A program made the position numbers and the translations under genes. From Hyphomonas sediminis (GTDB lineage Bacteria > Pseudomonadota > Alphaproteobacteria > Caulobacterales > Hyphomonadaceae), in NCBI RefSeq assembly GCF_019679475.1, contig NZ_JAIEZP010000001.1, positions 3,348,001 through 3,412,000 of the forward strand: DNA of 64,000 nt. Direction: 5' to 3'. The notes beneath the pieces were generated by a model. That model did not search any database and was not told the origin of the DNA. It saw only the letters and a list, made by a program, of their open reading frames with translations. Positions 35,025 through 43,338 of the stretch are shown one piece after another (the stretch's first letter is position 1; each line of letters begins with the position of its first letter).

Positions 35025-35903
35025 CTATCCGCGGCGGCTAAGGCGGCCGCGGAGCTTGTTTTTCAGATTACGGACAAACAGAACGACCGGACTGTAGCGA
35101 ATGCCATCAGCAACGGCCCAAAAGGCGCCCTGTAGGGCGCTTTGTTCCACACGCCTGTAGTAGAACATGAAGTTGCGCACCTTCTCGAGGCGGAACCCGA
35201 GACGGCGCATAATCCTCAAATAGGGATAGTGACTGTCCATCACATGCCAGCACATCTGCTGGTCCTTCGTCCGGAAATCGATATCGAAAACGAGTAGCCC
35301 GCCGGGCTTGAGCGCATTCCTCAGCCGTTTGACAGTCGGCGCAACATCGACAACGTGCGCCATCGTATTGAAACCGGCGATCACATCGAAACGGCCTTCC
35401 GGCAACGCTTGCGTATTGAGGTCAATAATCGGGATATCAGCGCCATAGTGTTTGAACCGCCATGCGGCGAAGTCCATGAGCGGCGCAGAAACATCCGCCG
35501 CCGTAACGCTCCAACCGATGCGATCAAAGAGCAGGCTCGCCGTTCCCACGCCTGCCCCGAAATCGAGGAAGGCACCAGCTGGAACATCGCGCAACTCTTC
35601 GGCAACGGTAGCAGGCAAAGGCGGGTAGTCTCCTTCCGCCTGCCTGGCATGATAGCTGAGCGTCCCAAACACCCAATTCGAGACTGATTCATAAAACTGC
35701 CGAACGCCTTCGGGTGTCGACCGATCCGCCTCTGCCCATTTCTGGGCGGTAATACTACTTGAGTTTGCGGCGATCTCTTTCACCTCGTCCAGAGAGAGAC
35801 CGCTATATTCACAAAGCTGCAGAAAAACGGATTCAGATGGCGTGACATCACGCCCCTGGGTCAGGATTTCCCGCCAGGCCCGCCAGGCTTCCTGTTCATT
35901 CAT
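35025..35903 (-). CDS. Class I SAM-dependent methyltransferase
   Basis: A 292-residue protein. Residues 1-60 are helical (NEQEAWRAWREIL, LCEYSGLSLDEV), followed by a Rossmann methyltransferase domain with FLDFGAGVGTASLLFDRIG (motif I), AADVSAPLMDFA and LKPGGLLVFDIDF. The C-terminus is basic and hydrophobic. The ATG at 35903 has GGAGAAG upstream; an upstream frame to 35939 is less likely. The substrate is unknown. Its gene tail is convergent with tnaA. Confidence 0.82.
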   Translation of the reverse strand: MNEQEAWRAWREILTQGRDVTPSESVFLQLCEYSGLSLDEVKEIAANSSSITAQKWAEADRSTPEGVRQFYESVSNWVFGTLSYHARQAEGDYPPLPATVAEELRDVPAGAFLDFGAGVGTASLLFDRIGWSVTAADVSAPLMDFAAWRFKHYGADIPIIDLNTQALPEGRFDVIAGFNTMAHVVDVAPTVKRLRNALKPGGLLVFDIDFRTKDQQMCWHVMDSHYPYLRIMRRLGFRLEKVRNFMFYYRRVEQSALQGAFWAVADGIRYSPVVLFVRNLKNKLRGRLSRRG

Positions 35904-36075
35904 TTCCGCTTCTCCGCGATGAGCGTACAGAATGACCATGCGATCATCCTGCGAGAAACGTAATACATTTCGCTCCCGGCGGCCTCCAATAGAGGTGTTT
36001 TCGCGTCAAACGCGATCTGAATGACAAATTTCCGAGCACGGAGCCAGTCGCCACCGCAATTTCTGCGTATTTCAG

Positions 36076-36118
36076 AAAAAGGCGCCCGTTGGCTCACAAT
36101 AGCGAGAGAACGGGCGCC
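36076..36118 (-). terminator. Terminator of the acyl-CoA dehydrogenase gene
   Basis: On the minus strand a ten-base stem (GGCGCCCGTT at 36081-36090 pairing with AACGGGCGCC at 36109-36118) with an 18-base loop is followed by TTTTTCTG. It lies about 40 bases past the stop codon at 36156. Confidence 0.75.
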
Positions 36119-36155
36119 TGCTGATTATTGCGGTCGTTCTTGCCGAACGCCCCGA

Positions 36156-37496
36156 CTAGCGAACAGCGAAGTCGGTCGGCTCCGCGCTCTTGCCGCCCTT
36201 GCCGGTTTCGCCTTTGGGCTGGCCGTGCTTGCCGGGGCCCATGAAGCCGAACATGTGCCCGGCGACCTTACGAATCTGGATCTCCTCGGAGCCTTCCGTG
36301 ATGCGATAGCGACGATGGTGGCGGTAGATGTGCTCGAACGGCTTGTGGCGGGAATAGCCAATACCACCATGCACCTGCATCGCACGGTCAGCCGCTTCGC
36401 ACACAAGGCGGTTGGCATAGTAGTTACACATGGAGACCTTGTCGGAGAGCTTGATGGCCACTTCCGGCTTGGACATCTGGTCCATTTCCCAGGCCGTCTT
36501 GAAGATCAGCAGCCGCAGCATCTCTGCCTGCGTCGCCAACTCCACCAGCGGGAACTGGATCGCCTGGTTGGTCGCCAGCGCTTTGCCGAACGGCTTGCGC
36601 TCCTGCGCATACTTCACGCTCTCATTGATGCAGTAGATTGCAGCACCGCAGGAAGATGCCGCCTGGCGAATGCGGTTTTCATGCACAAAGTGCTGAGCGA
36701 GCGCGAGGCCACCTTCCGGCGGGCCGAACACGGCGTCTTCGGGAACCCACACATCCTTGATACTGAGGCGAGGGTGATCGGTCGGCATATTGAAAGTCCA
36801 GAGGTACTCTTCAATGATGACACCCGGATCGTCGGCCGGAACCAGCAGACATGTGATCCCTTTGGCGTCGCCATCGTCACCGCTGGTACGGCAGAAGAGC
36901 ATAATGTGGCTGGCGGCGTGCATGCCAGTGATCCACATCTTCTCGCCATTGATGAGCCAGCCATCCTTGCCGTCTTTCTTATGGCGAACGGCGCGGGTTT
37001 CCATGTGGGTCGCATCAGACCCGTGATGTGGCTCAGTCAGCCCGAAGCAGGCGCGGAACTTTCCTTCCAGCGCCGCAATGGCGAGATGTTTCTGATCAGG
37101 ACGCGCGAAGTCGCGCAACATCAGGATCTGCGGGAAATTGCCGACAATGGAGTGCTCATTCTGCAGGTCGTTGTGCAGGCCGAGGCCCTGCTTGGCGAAA
37201 TGCTCACGGATGATCGCCATGCCAAGATTGGTGCCGTCCTGGCCGCCGAACTCCTTGGGCAGTGCGTAGCGCAGGTGGCCTGCCTTGTCGGCCCGGCGCT
37301 TGGCTTCACGCAGCAGCTCTTCCCACTCTTCGCGCGGAAGGCCGCCATTCTCGAAGTCGGTCCGCGCCCATTCGCGGCGATGATCAAAGAAACGCTCGTT
37401 ATCGTCTTGTGCCTGCAGGGGCTTGATCTCGTCCTCGATGAACTTGTCGAGCACGACCAGATAGTCGGCGATTTCCTTTGGGATGTTGAAATCCAT
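36156..37496 (-). CDS. Acyl-CoA dehydrogenase
   Basis: An FAD enzyme of 446 residues that desaturates acyl-CoA in beta-oxidation or branched-chain catabolism. Segments are CFGLTEPHHGSDATHMETRA, WITGMHAASHIMLF, the ERKPFGKALATNQ region and the C-terminal MQVHGGIGYSRHKPFEHIYR with HHRRYRITEGSEEIQIRKV. ITEGSEEIQ holds the usual Glu region. The ATG at 37496 (GAGGAAACG upstream) starts the family N-terminus; the frame to 37574 is unlikely. It differs from the second dehydrogenase at 53087-54310 and may take other substrates. Confidence 0.93.
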   Translation of the reverse strand: MDFNIPKEIADYLVVLDKFIEDEIKPLQAQDDNERFFDHRREWARTDFENGGLPREEWEELLREAKRRADKAGHLRYALPKEFGGQDGTNLGMAIIREHFAKQGLGLHNDLQNEHSIVGNFPQILMLRDFARPDQKHLAIAALEGKFRACFGLTEPHHGSDATHMETRAVRHKKDGKDGWLINGEKMWITGMHAASHIMLFCRTSGDDGDAKGITCLLVPADDPGVIIEEYLWTFNMPTDHPRLSIKDVWVPEDAVFGPPEGGLALAQHFVHENRIRQAASSCGAAIYCINESVKYAQERKPFGKALATNQAIQFPLVELATQAEMLRLLIFKTAWEMDQMSKPEVAIKLSDKVSMCNYYANRLVCEAADRAMQVHGGIGYSRHKPFEHIYRHHRRYRITEGSEEIQIRKVAGHMFGFMGPGKHGQPKGETGKGGKSAEPTDFAVR

Positions 37497-37653
37497 GGGC
37501 GTTTCCTCGTCTGCGTCAGTTTGCGCCCACCTTACGCAGACCTGGCCGCTGGACAATTTGTGCCGCCGGGGCAATGAGACCCGCAGAATGTGCTGCGCCG
37601 CAGCAAATGGTACGAACCGTTCTCCAAAATCCTGAATTCAGCACTCTGAACGC

Positions 37654-37682
37654 TTGACGAAACATTCAGCGTTCGCTAGCCT
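37654..37682 (+). promoter_or_regulatory. Candidate promoter for the small secreted protein
   Basis: TTGACG and TAGCCT with a 17-base spacer, about 67 bases before the start codon at 37749. Assigned by eye. Confidence 0.4.
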
Positions 37683-37748
37683 AAAAATCAGGCAGCAATG
37701 CTCCACCGAAAAAATTCAGCAGCAACAACAGAACCAAGGCACCCTCCC

Positions 37749-38042
37749 ATGCTCCGTTCCGCACTCGCCGCCGCCGCTTTCGCCGGCCTCGCCCTGCCCG
37801 CTTTCGCTGGCTACACCTTCGAAACCGCTAACCCGGTCAAGGAAAAGCGCGTCATCGCTGAAAGCGTTGTCTGGTCCTGCGACGGCACCGTCTGCACCGG
37901 CGACCTGAAGCGCAAATCCCCGACTGTGCGCGTCTGCAAGAAGATCGCGAAAGAAGTCGGCACGGTCACCTCGTTCCGCAACGCGGACGCTGAACTCACC
38001 GCTGAAGAGCTGGTTGAGTGCAACTCCGTCGTGAAGAAATAA
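37749..38042 (+). CDS. CC_3452-family small secreted protein
   Basis: A 97-residue exported protein with a signal peptide (ALAAAAFAGLALPAFA) and a four-cysteine mature chain (WSCDGTVCTG, VRVCKK and VECNSV). This cysteine and Trp pattern, with the VGTVTSF block, matches a family of small periplasmic proteins known in Caulobacterales and Sphingomonadales (CC_3452). No function is known. It has a clean promoter-like sequence and a strong terminator, so it is probably a monocistronic gene. Confidence 0.8.
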   Translation: MLRSALAAAAFAGLALPAFAGYTFETANPVKEKRVIAESVVWSCDGTVCTGDLKRKSPTVRVCKKIAKEVGTVTSFRNADAELTAEELVECNSVVKK

Positions 38043-38071
38043 GGCTACACCTCTCCAGAGCCTTCCCTGCA

Positions 38072-38103
38072 AAGCCGCCGCGAGACCCGTGGCGGCTTTT
38101 TTT
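38072..38103 (+). terminator. Intrinsic terminator after the CC_3452-like gene
   Basis: AAAGCCGCC-N11-GGCGGCTTTTTTT, a nine-base stem plus T-run, 30 bases past the stop codon. Confidence 0.93.
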
Positions 38104-38166
38104 ATGCCTCGCGCGTGTCAAACCGTGTCAAAACGCGGACAGTTTGTGTCATTTCGGGGCTTTCCA

Positions 38167-38583
38167 ATGTCAAAACCAGTCGAAGCGGGCTGCGGGGCGG
38201 CCATCACGGACACCGAAGGGCGCATCCTGCTCATCCAGCGCCTCAAAGAACCCGAAGCCGGGGCCTGGGGCCTACCTGGCGGGAAGGTAGACTTTGGGGA
38301 GCGCGCCGAGGACACCGCCCGGCGAGAGATCCACGAAGAGCTGGGCGTCGAAATCGAACTGACGGGCCTCGCCTGCATTGCCGAGACAATCGACGCAGGC
38401 GACGGGCGCCACTGGGTGGCCCCTGTCTACTCGGCCCGTATCCTCGCCGGGACGCCACAAGTGATGGAGCCGGAGAAGCATGGTGGCTGGGGCTGGTTCG
38501 CGCTGGACGCCCTGCCAGCGCCGCTGACCAGCCCGGCGAAGGACTGGCTGAAATCAGCCCTAAAACAGGCCGGAAAAGGTTAA
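38167..38583 (+). CDS. Nudix hydrolase
   Basis: A 138-residue enzyme that cleaves a nucleoside diphosphate linked to a side group. The Nudix box is complete: GKVDFGERAEDTARREIHEELGV at about residues 40-62, containing the REIHEE catalytic core. It resembles MutT/ADP-ribose-type members, but the substrate is unknown. The start at 38167 gives the normal family N-terminus; the in-frame ATG at 38089 falls inside the preceding terminator region. Confidence 0.93.
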   Translation: MSKPVEAGCGAAITDTEGRILLIQRLKEPEAGAWGLPGGKVDFGERAEDTARREIHEELGVEIELTGLACIAETIDAGDGRHWVAPVYSARILAGTPQVMEPEKHGGWGWFALDALPAPLTSPAKDWLKSALKQAGKG

Positions 38584-38886
38584 GCAGACCCCGAAAGTCT
38601 GCCCCTCAAGGGTTCAACTTACAAAACACTCCTATTTTTAGTAGATATTTCAAGCCAACTGCTTGCGCGGGAGAAAGCCCCCGCATGCAGATGATTTCTA
38701 TTGGGTTTTTCTCCTGTTGCGCTGCAAAATATGGGGTCTTGGTAAAAAAAAACACGCAAATCCCTAAGCTCCGGCCAAAATTTAGAAAATGGTATTCTCT
38801 TAAAGATAGGAATGCTGGCACCGGAGCGTCCCCCAACAGCTACCCCTCCGGTTGGGCCAGATATCGATCCACGGAGGAGTGATCAA
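38584..38886 (+). promoter_or_regulatory. AT-rich leader with four-segment alternating hairpins
   Basis: About 300 bases of clearly lower GC than the window. It holds a hairpin just after the Nudix stop (GCAGAC/GTCTGC, 38584-38602) and another at 38659-38690. Four later segments can pair in exclusive ways: 1 (GCTCCGG, 38768-38774) with 2 (CCGGAGC, 38821-38827); 2 (ACCGGAG, 38820-38826) with 3 (CTCCGGT, 38846-38852); and 3 (CCTCCG, 38845-38850) with 4 (CGGAGG, 38872-38877), which is the ribosome-binding site. This suggests a translational switch for the collagen-like gene. No known riboswitch consensus was recognised. Confidence 0.45.
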
Positions 38887-40101
38887 ATGCCCAGACTAAC
38901 CGTTTCCGCCATTGCGCTCGCCGCAATCGCGCTCGCCGCTTGCGAATCTAACGGACACACACGCTATGCGAGCGTCGGAACTGTTGGCCAGAAAGGCCCC
39001 CCCGGCGCCCAAGGCCCGCAAGGCCCCGCAGGACAAGATGGCCAGGACGGTCAGGATGGTGCGCAAGGTCCCGCTGGTCCGGCTGGCCCTCAAGGTGAGC
39101 CTGGCGGCAACTTCGCGACCGGCGATACCGGCATGATCGCAACAGGCGGCCTTATCGGCCCCAGCGGCGTGGGTGGCACCGGCCTCCTGGCCAATCTGGG
39201 CGATCCGTCCACCAGCATCCCCGTCGTTTCTGACACAGCCTCATCGGGCGGCACGCTGCTGACCTCGACCGCTACAGGCATCGACACCCTGATTGCCCAG
39301 ACCGACCTGCCGGACGAAATCACGTCCGTTACCGGCGCGGTTACAGAAACGGTCGCGAATGTCGGCGATGCCCTGACCGGTTTCGGTGAAAATGGTGAAC
39401 CGCTGGTCGATGGCGTGACAGGCGCAGTTTCCCCGATCCTGACTGCCAGCCTTGGCGGCGGCACATTGGCGGGCGACAGCGACGGCTCCTCCCTCATTGG
39501 TCTGAGCATCCTGTCTCCTGAACAGGAAACCGGCACGCTGGCCGAAGTTGGCGTTGCCACGGACGGCACGCTGCTGAACCTGGACCTTGCCACCGGCAGC
39601 GACACGGCACTTGAAGTCGGCGACCTGGCTTCGGTTGACCTTGGCCCGGTTACAGATGGCGTCAACGACCTGCTCGACACAACCGGCCTCTCCGAAGTGA
39701 CCGACGCAGACGGCGCCGTTGGCGGTCTGCTGGCGGAGGTGACCGATCCGCTGAACGACCTTCTGTCAGGCGACACCGGCGGCCTGGACGACGTGGCCGA
39801 TCCGGTTACGGACCTTCTGGCAGACGCCACGGACCCGATCACCGACCTGCTTTCGGGCAACGCTGACGGACTTGGCGATGTTGCCGGCCCCGTCGAAGAC
39901 CTGCTGTCTGGTGACCTCGGAGACATGGCCGACCTTGGTGGCCCGGTTGAAGATCTCGTTACCGGGGTGAGCGCCCCGTTGTCCGACCTCACAGACCCGC
40001 TTGCCGACCTGACCGGCGGCGACAGTGAAGAAGACACTTCGTCCCCTCTGGACCCAATCACGGGCGGCCTTCTGGGCTTGCTCGGTGGCGGAGGCCGCTA
40101 A
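38887..40101 (+). CDS. Collagen-like repeat lipoprotein
   Basis: A 404-residue predicted lipoprotein (lipobox LAAC, mature start CESNG). Residues about 34-70 form an uninterrupted run of a dozen or so Gly-X-Y triplets, such as GPPGAQGPQGPAGQDGQDG. The rest is Asp/Gly/Leu-rich and built from degenerate repeats of the type (D)PLxDLLSGDTGGL and VDDL, with many aspartates, ending in GGLLGLLGGGGR. Low lysine and very acidic, it looks surface-exposed and perhaps calcium-binding. GGAGGAG precedes the ATG. It ends 28 bases before the ShlB-like transporter and probably shares its transcript. Function unknown. Confidence 0.85.
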   Translation: MPRLTVSAIALAAIALAACESNGHTRYASVGTVGQKGPPGAQGPQGPAGQDGQDGQDGAQGPAGPAGPQGEPGGNFATGDTGMIATGGLIGPSGVGGTGLLANLGDPSTSIPVVSDTASSGGTLLTSTATGIDTLIAQTDLPDEITSVTGAVTETVANVGDALTGFGENGEPLVDGVTGAVSPILTASLGGGTLAGDSDGSSLIGLSILSPEQETGTLAEVGVATDGTLLNLDLATGSDTALEVGDLASVDLGPVTDGVNDLLDTTGLSEVTDADGAVGGLLAEVTDPLNDLLSGDTGGLDDVADPVTDLLADATDPITDLLSGNADGLGDVAGPVEDLLSGDLGDMADLGGPVEDLVTGVSAPLSDLTDPLADLTGGDSEEDTSSPLDPITGGLLGLLGGGGR

Positions 40102-40129
40102 TCAACCATGAAACATCACGGATAACTGC

Positions 40130-41776
40130 ATGAAGCGCTGCGTTCAGCTGAAACCTTACCTGCTGCTGAGCGCGGCGCTTTCATTGGGATCGGTCCAATC
40201 GGTGTTCGCCGAACCGCAGACCGTTCCGGAGGATCGGCTGGACCCCGGATACGAAAGCGAAACCCCGGTTATTCCGCCATCTGATACATCGAACCTGGAG
40301 CGGGCGGCGGCTGACGTCGCCCCTTCAACTGCGCCAAGCGCCACCATTCAGGGCATCCAGTTCGTCGGCGCGGAAGTTCCCGCCATTGTTGCCGCCTCGA
40401 CCGAACCCTTCCTTGGACGCCCCGCCGATACGGCAACCCTGAAAGAACTCGCCGCCGCAATGACGTCGGCCTACAAGAAATCCAATGTCGTTCTGTTCAC
40501 GCTGGCCATTCCGGCGCAGGACCTTTCCGATGGCGTCGTAGATATTCTGATTGCGGAGGGTTATGTCCGCGATGTGATCACCGCTGCTGAAGGCAAGCGG
40601 ATCGACGAGCGCCGTCTGCGCGGATACCTCAAGCCCGTGATTGGCGAACGCCCCGCCAGCCGGAAGAATTACGAGCGCGGCATGACGCTGGCCCGGCGTG
40701 AGGAAGGCTTCAAGGTTACCCCAAGGCTGAGCACACTGAAGGACGAGCCCGGCGCAGTCGCGCTGGTGCTGAATGTGGAAGAGAAAGAGAACGGCTTTGC
40801 CTTTGGCTATGACAGCCGGGAATCGAGGCTGGTGGACGCCGGACGCATCAGCGCCTCAGGCTTTGCCTATTCCACGTTGCGCCGGGGCGACGCCCTGCGT
40901 GGACGCCTGACCCTGACACCGGACGGAACGCAATCCCGCTCCGCAAGCGTGCAATACGCCACGCCGATCGGCGAAGACGGACTGAAATTCGCCGCCGCCG
41001 GCGCCTATCAGGAAACCCGGCCATCTTCCGTGCCGATTGAAGGCAATGCCAACTTCCTGACGGCGAGCCTTTCCTATCCCGTGCTTCTGAACTTCAATCA
41101 GGAAGTCTCCCTGAACGCCGCAATCGACCGGACCGAGAGCACGAATACGGCACTTGGCTCCGTGCTGGCGAACGAGAACATATCTGCTGCGCGGCTCGGC
41201 GCGCGCGCGTCCTGGGTGTCGGCAAAACGGTCTTCCACGCTGGGGCTGACCCTGGCGCAGGGGCTGGACCTGGGCGACGCCAACACGACCGTTGCCGGCG
41301 GGGACACGGGCTTCACCAAGGTGAAAGCCACGGCCAGCATTGTGCAAAAGATGGGCGACGACCTGTTCCTGCGCCTGAAGGCAAGTGGGCAGTGGTCGGA
41401 TGATATTCTGCCAGCGAATGAGCGGCTGATGATCGGCGGTATCGAATATGGGCGCGGCTTCGACAACGGGCTTGTCAGTTTCGACAAGGGCTATGCCCTC
41501 TCCTTCGAGCCCGCCTGGCGGCCGTTGGATGAAGGCTCTTTTGCAAAGAGCGAAGTCTATCTGTTTGCCGACTATGCCGACGGCAGCATCGTGGTGAGTA
41601 ACCTTGGCGCGCAGACATTTGATCTGAGCTCCGCCGGAATTGGCACGCGCATATCCTACAAAGACTACGCGACGCTTGGACTGGAATGGGCCGAGCCACT
41701 GAGCCGGCCTGTTCCGGGGCTCGACAACAACGGCATCTTCACGGTGACATGGGCGCTGCGCTACCGGCCAGACTGA
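40130..41776 (+). CDS. ShlB/FhaC-type outer-membrane transporter
   Basis: A 548-residue TpsB-like protein of the two-partner secretion/Omp85 superfamily. It has a signal peptide ending VFA, a Ser/Pro-rich linker, POTRA-type segments (QGIQFVGAEVPAIVAA, VVDILIAEGYVRDV, residues about 65-165) and a C-terminal 16-stranded barrel. The conserved RGFD motif occurs in GGIEYGRGFDNG, and the chain ends in the barrel strand TVTWALRYRPD. It may secrete or display the collagen-like lipoprotein encoded just upstream. No haemagglutinin-like (TpsA) exoprotein gene is present in the window. Confidence 0.88.
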   Translation: MKRCVQLKPYLLLSAALSLGSVQSVFAEPQTVPEDRLDPGYESETPVIPPSDTSNLERAAADVAPSTAPSATIQGIQFVGAEVPAIVAASTEPFLGRPADTATLKELAAAMTSAYKKSNVVLFTLAIPAQDLSDGVVDILIAEGYVRDVITAAEGKRIDERRLRGYLKPVIGERPASRKNYERGMTLARREEGFKVTPRLSTLKDEPGAVALVLNVEEKENGFAFGYDSRESRLVDAGRISASGFAYSTLRRGDALRGRLTLTPDGTQSRSASVQYATPIGEDGLKFAAAGAYQETRPSSVPIEGNANFLTASLSYPVLLNFNQEVSLNAAIDRTESTNTALGSVLANENISAARLGARASWVSAKRSSTLGLTLAQGLDLGDANTTVAGGDTGFTKVKATASIVQKMGDDLFLRLKASGQWSDDILPANERLMIGGIEYGRGFDNGLVSFDKGYALSFEPAWRPLDEGSFAKSEVYLFADYADGSIVVSNLGAQTFDLSSAGIGTRISYKDYATLGLEWAEPLSRPVPGLDNNGIFTVTWALRYRPD

Positions 41777-42946
41777 TCACTTGCCACCTATCTTGGCCGC
41801 AAGCCGGCTGATCGCGTCCTCAAGCACCTTGTCCTGCTTGCAGAAGCAGAAACGAACCATGTTCTGCGGTGGCGCCTCGCCCGCATAGAAGGCACTGCAC
41901 GGGATGGCGGCAACGCCGGCCTCTACCGTCAGCCAGCGGGCATAGGCTTCGTCGCTTTCCAGCGCCGGGCCGATGCCATCGGTCAGCACCGTGAGGAAGT
42001 ATGTGCCGTCTGCTGGCAGGACCGTGAAGCCGATGCCGGCGAGCCCCGAGGCCAGACGGTCCCGCTTTGCCTGCAAGGCGGCGGCGAGCCCCTGATAATA
42101 GGTGTCATCCCGGCCAAGGGCATAAGCAATGGCGGCCTGCAGATCCGGCGGGGTGGTGAAGGTGAGGAACTGGTGAGCCTTGGCGACGGCGCTGATGAGT
42201 TCGCGCGGGCCACTGACATAGCCGACTTTCCAGCCGGTGAGCGAGAAGGTTTTCCCCGCAGAGCCGATGCGCAGCGTGCGCTCGCGCATACCCGGCAGGG
42301 CAGCGATAGGCTGATGGCGGGCGCCATCAAAGACAAGGTGTTCGTAAACCTCATCGCACAGGAGATACGCGTCATGCCGGCGGGCGAGGATGGCGATCTC
42401 GGCCAGTTCTCCGCCCGCGAACAGTTTTCCCGTTGGGTTCATCGGCGAGTTGATGAGGACGAGCTTGGTAGCGGGCGAGAAGGCGGCGGCGAGCGCATCC
42501 GGCGGAATGCGCCAATCGGGCGCCTCAAGGCGCACAATCTTCGGAATGGCGCCGCACTGGCGGATGATCGGCAGGTAGCTATCATAAAGCGGCTCGAAGA
42601 GAACAACTTCATCCCCTGGCGAGAGAAGCGCAAACAGGCAGGCGGCGAGTGCCTCGGTCGCCCCGGACGTGACGAGGACTTCATCCTGCCAGTTATAGGA
42701 GAGACCGTAGAAGCGCTGGTCATGTGCGGCGACCGCCTGACGAAGGGCGGGCAGGCCAGCCATGGGGGGATACTGGTTGGGCCCCGCCATCAGCGCATCA
42801 GCAGCTTTCTGGCGAATGTCGGCCGGGCCGTCCTCATCCGGGAAGCCCTGACCGAGATTGATGGCGCCATGCTCCACGGCGAGGGCCGACATGGTGGTGA
42901 AGATGGTGGTGCCAAGGCCGTCGAAGGTGGGATTGAGCGCTTTCAT
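41777..42946 (-). CDS. PLP-dependent aminotransferase class I/II
   Basis: A 389-residue aminotransferase of the fold type I, aspartate-aminotransferase-like group. Visible are GFPDEDGPADI, NQYPPMAGLPALR, NSPMNPTGKLF and the PLP Lys in GSAGKTFSLTGWKVGY (about residue 235), plus MVRFCFCKQ near the end. The N-terminal pattern resembles methionine/kynurenine aminotransferases (YbdL-like). The ATG at 42946 is preferred to an in-frame start at 42982. The stop abuts that of the convergent ShlB-like gene, with no spacer. Confidence 0.92.
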   Translation of the reverse strand: MKALNPTFDGLGTTIFTTMSALAVEHGAINLGQGFPDEDGPADIRQKAADALMAGPNQYPPMAGLPALRQAVAAHDQRFYGLSYNWQDEVLVTSGATEALAACLFALLSPGDEVVLFEPLYDSYLPIIRQCGAIPKIVRLEAPDWRIPPDALAAAFSPATKLVLINSPMNPTGKLFAGGELAEIAILARRHDAYLLCDEVYEHLVFDGARHQPIAALPGMRERTLRIGSAGKTFSLTGWKVGYVSGPRELISAVAKAHQFLTFTTPPDLQAAIAYALGRDDTYYQGLAAALQAKRDRLASGLAGIGFTVLPADGTYFLTVLTDGIGPALESDEAYARWLTVEAGVAAIPCSAFYAGEAPPQNMVRFCFCKQDKVLEDAISRLAAKIGGK

Positions 42947-43338
42947 GGATGCAGGGTTACAGAAGCGTCCGTGTCGGAGCAATTGAGGGCAGCGCGCAAG
43001 CAGGGGGCGAGCGCACCTCCGCGATTCTGCCGGCGGGCGAGAACTGGCCGCTTGTCAGCGTTGTCATGGTTTCGTGGAGCCTCGACCCGGCGCGCAGAGG
43101 GGCTGCCGCGATATGCAAAGCTGTGCCAGTTCGGCGCGCAGCCGGAGGACAAATTGACGCCACCCCCAATGACACCGATGGACATTCCTGTTCTGTCCAA
43201 CTAGCCGTCCCGAAATGCTGCGGCGCAGCCAATCTTGGATGGGCACGGATGTTGCAAAAGCTTCGCACGAAGCGCTAATGGGCGCAGATGGTGGCTGGGC
43301 CGGGCGCCCGTAAGTTTCGCGAAATCGAGGACAGCGTA
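42947..43338. other. Divergent intergenic region, no gene seen
   Basis: About 390 bases between the aminotransferase and pckA. Open frames in it have unlikely composition and lack ribosome-binding sites. It must contain the promoters for both genes; I cannot assign specific boxes. Confidence 0.5.

Noticed and set aside
38740..38886. A c-di-GMP (GEMM) riboswitch in the leader of the collagen-like gene
   Set aside because: Fragments such as ACGCAAA and CTCCGGCC resemble parts of it, but order and spacing do not match the consensus. Only the generic alternating-hairpin interpretation is kept.
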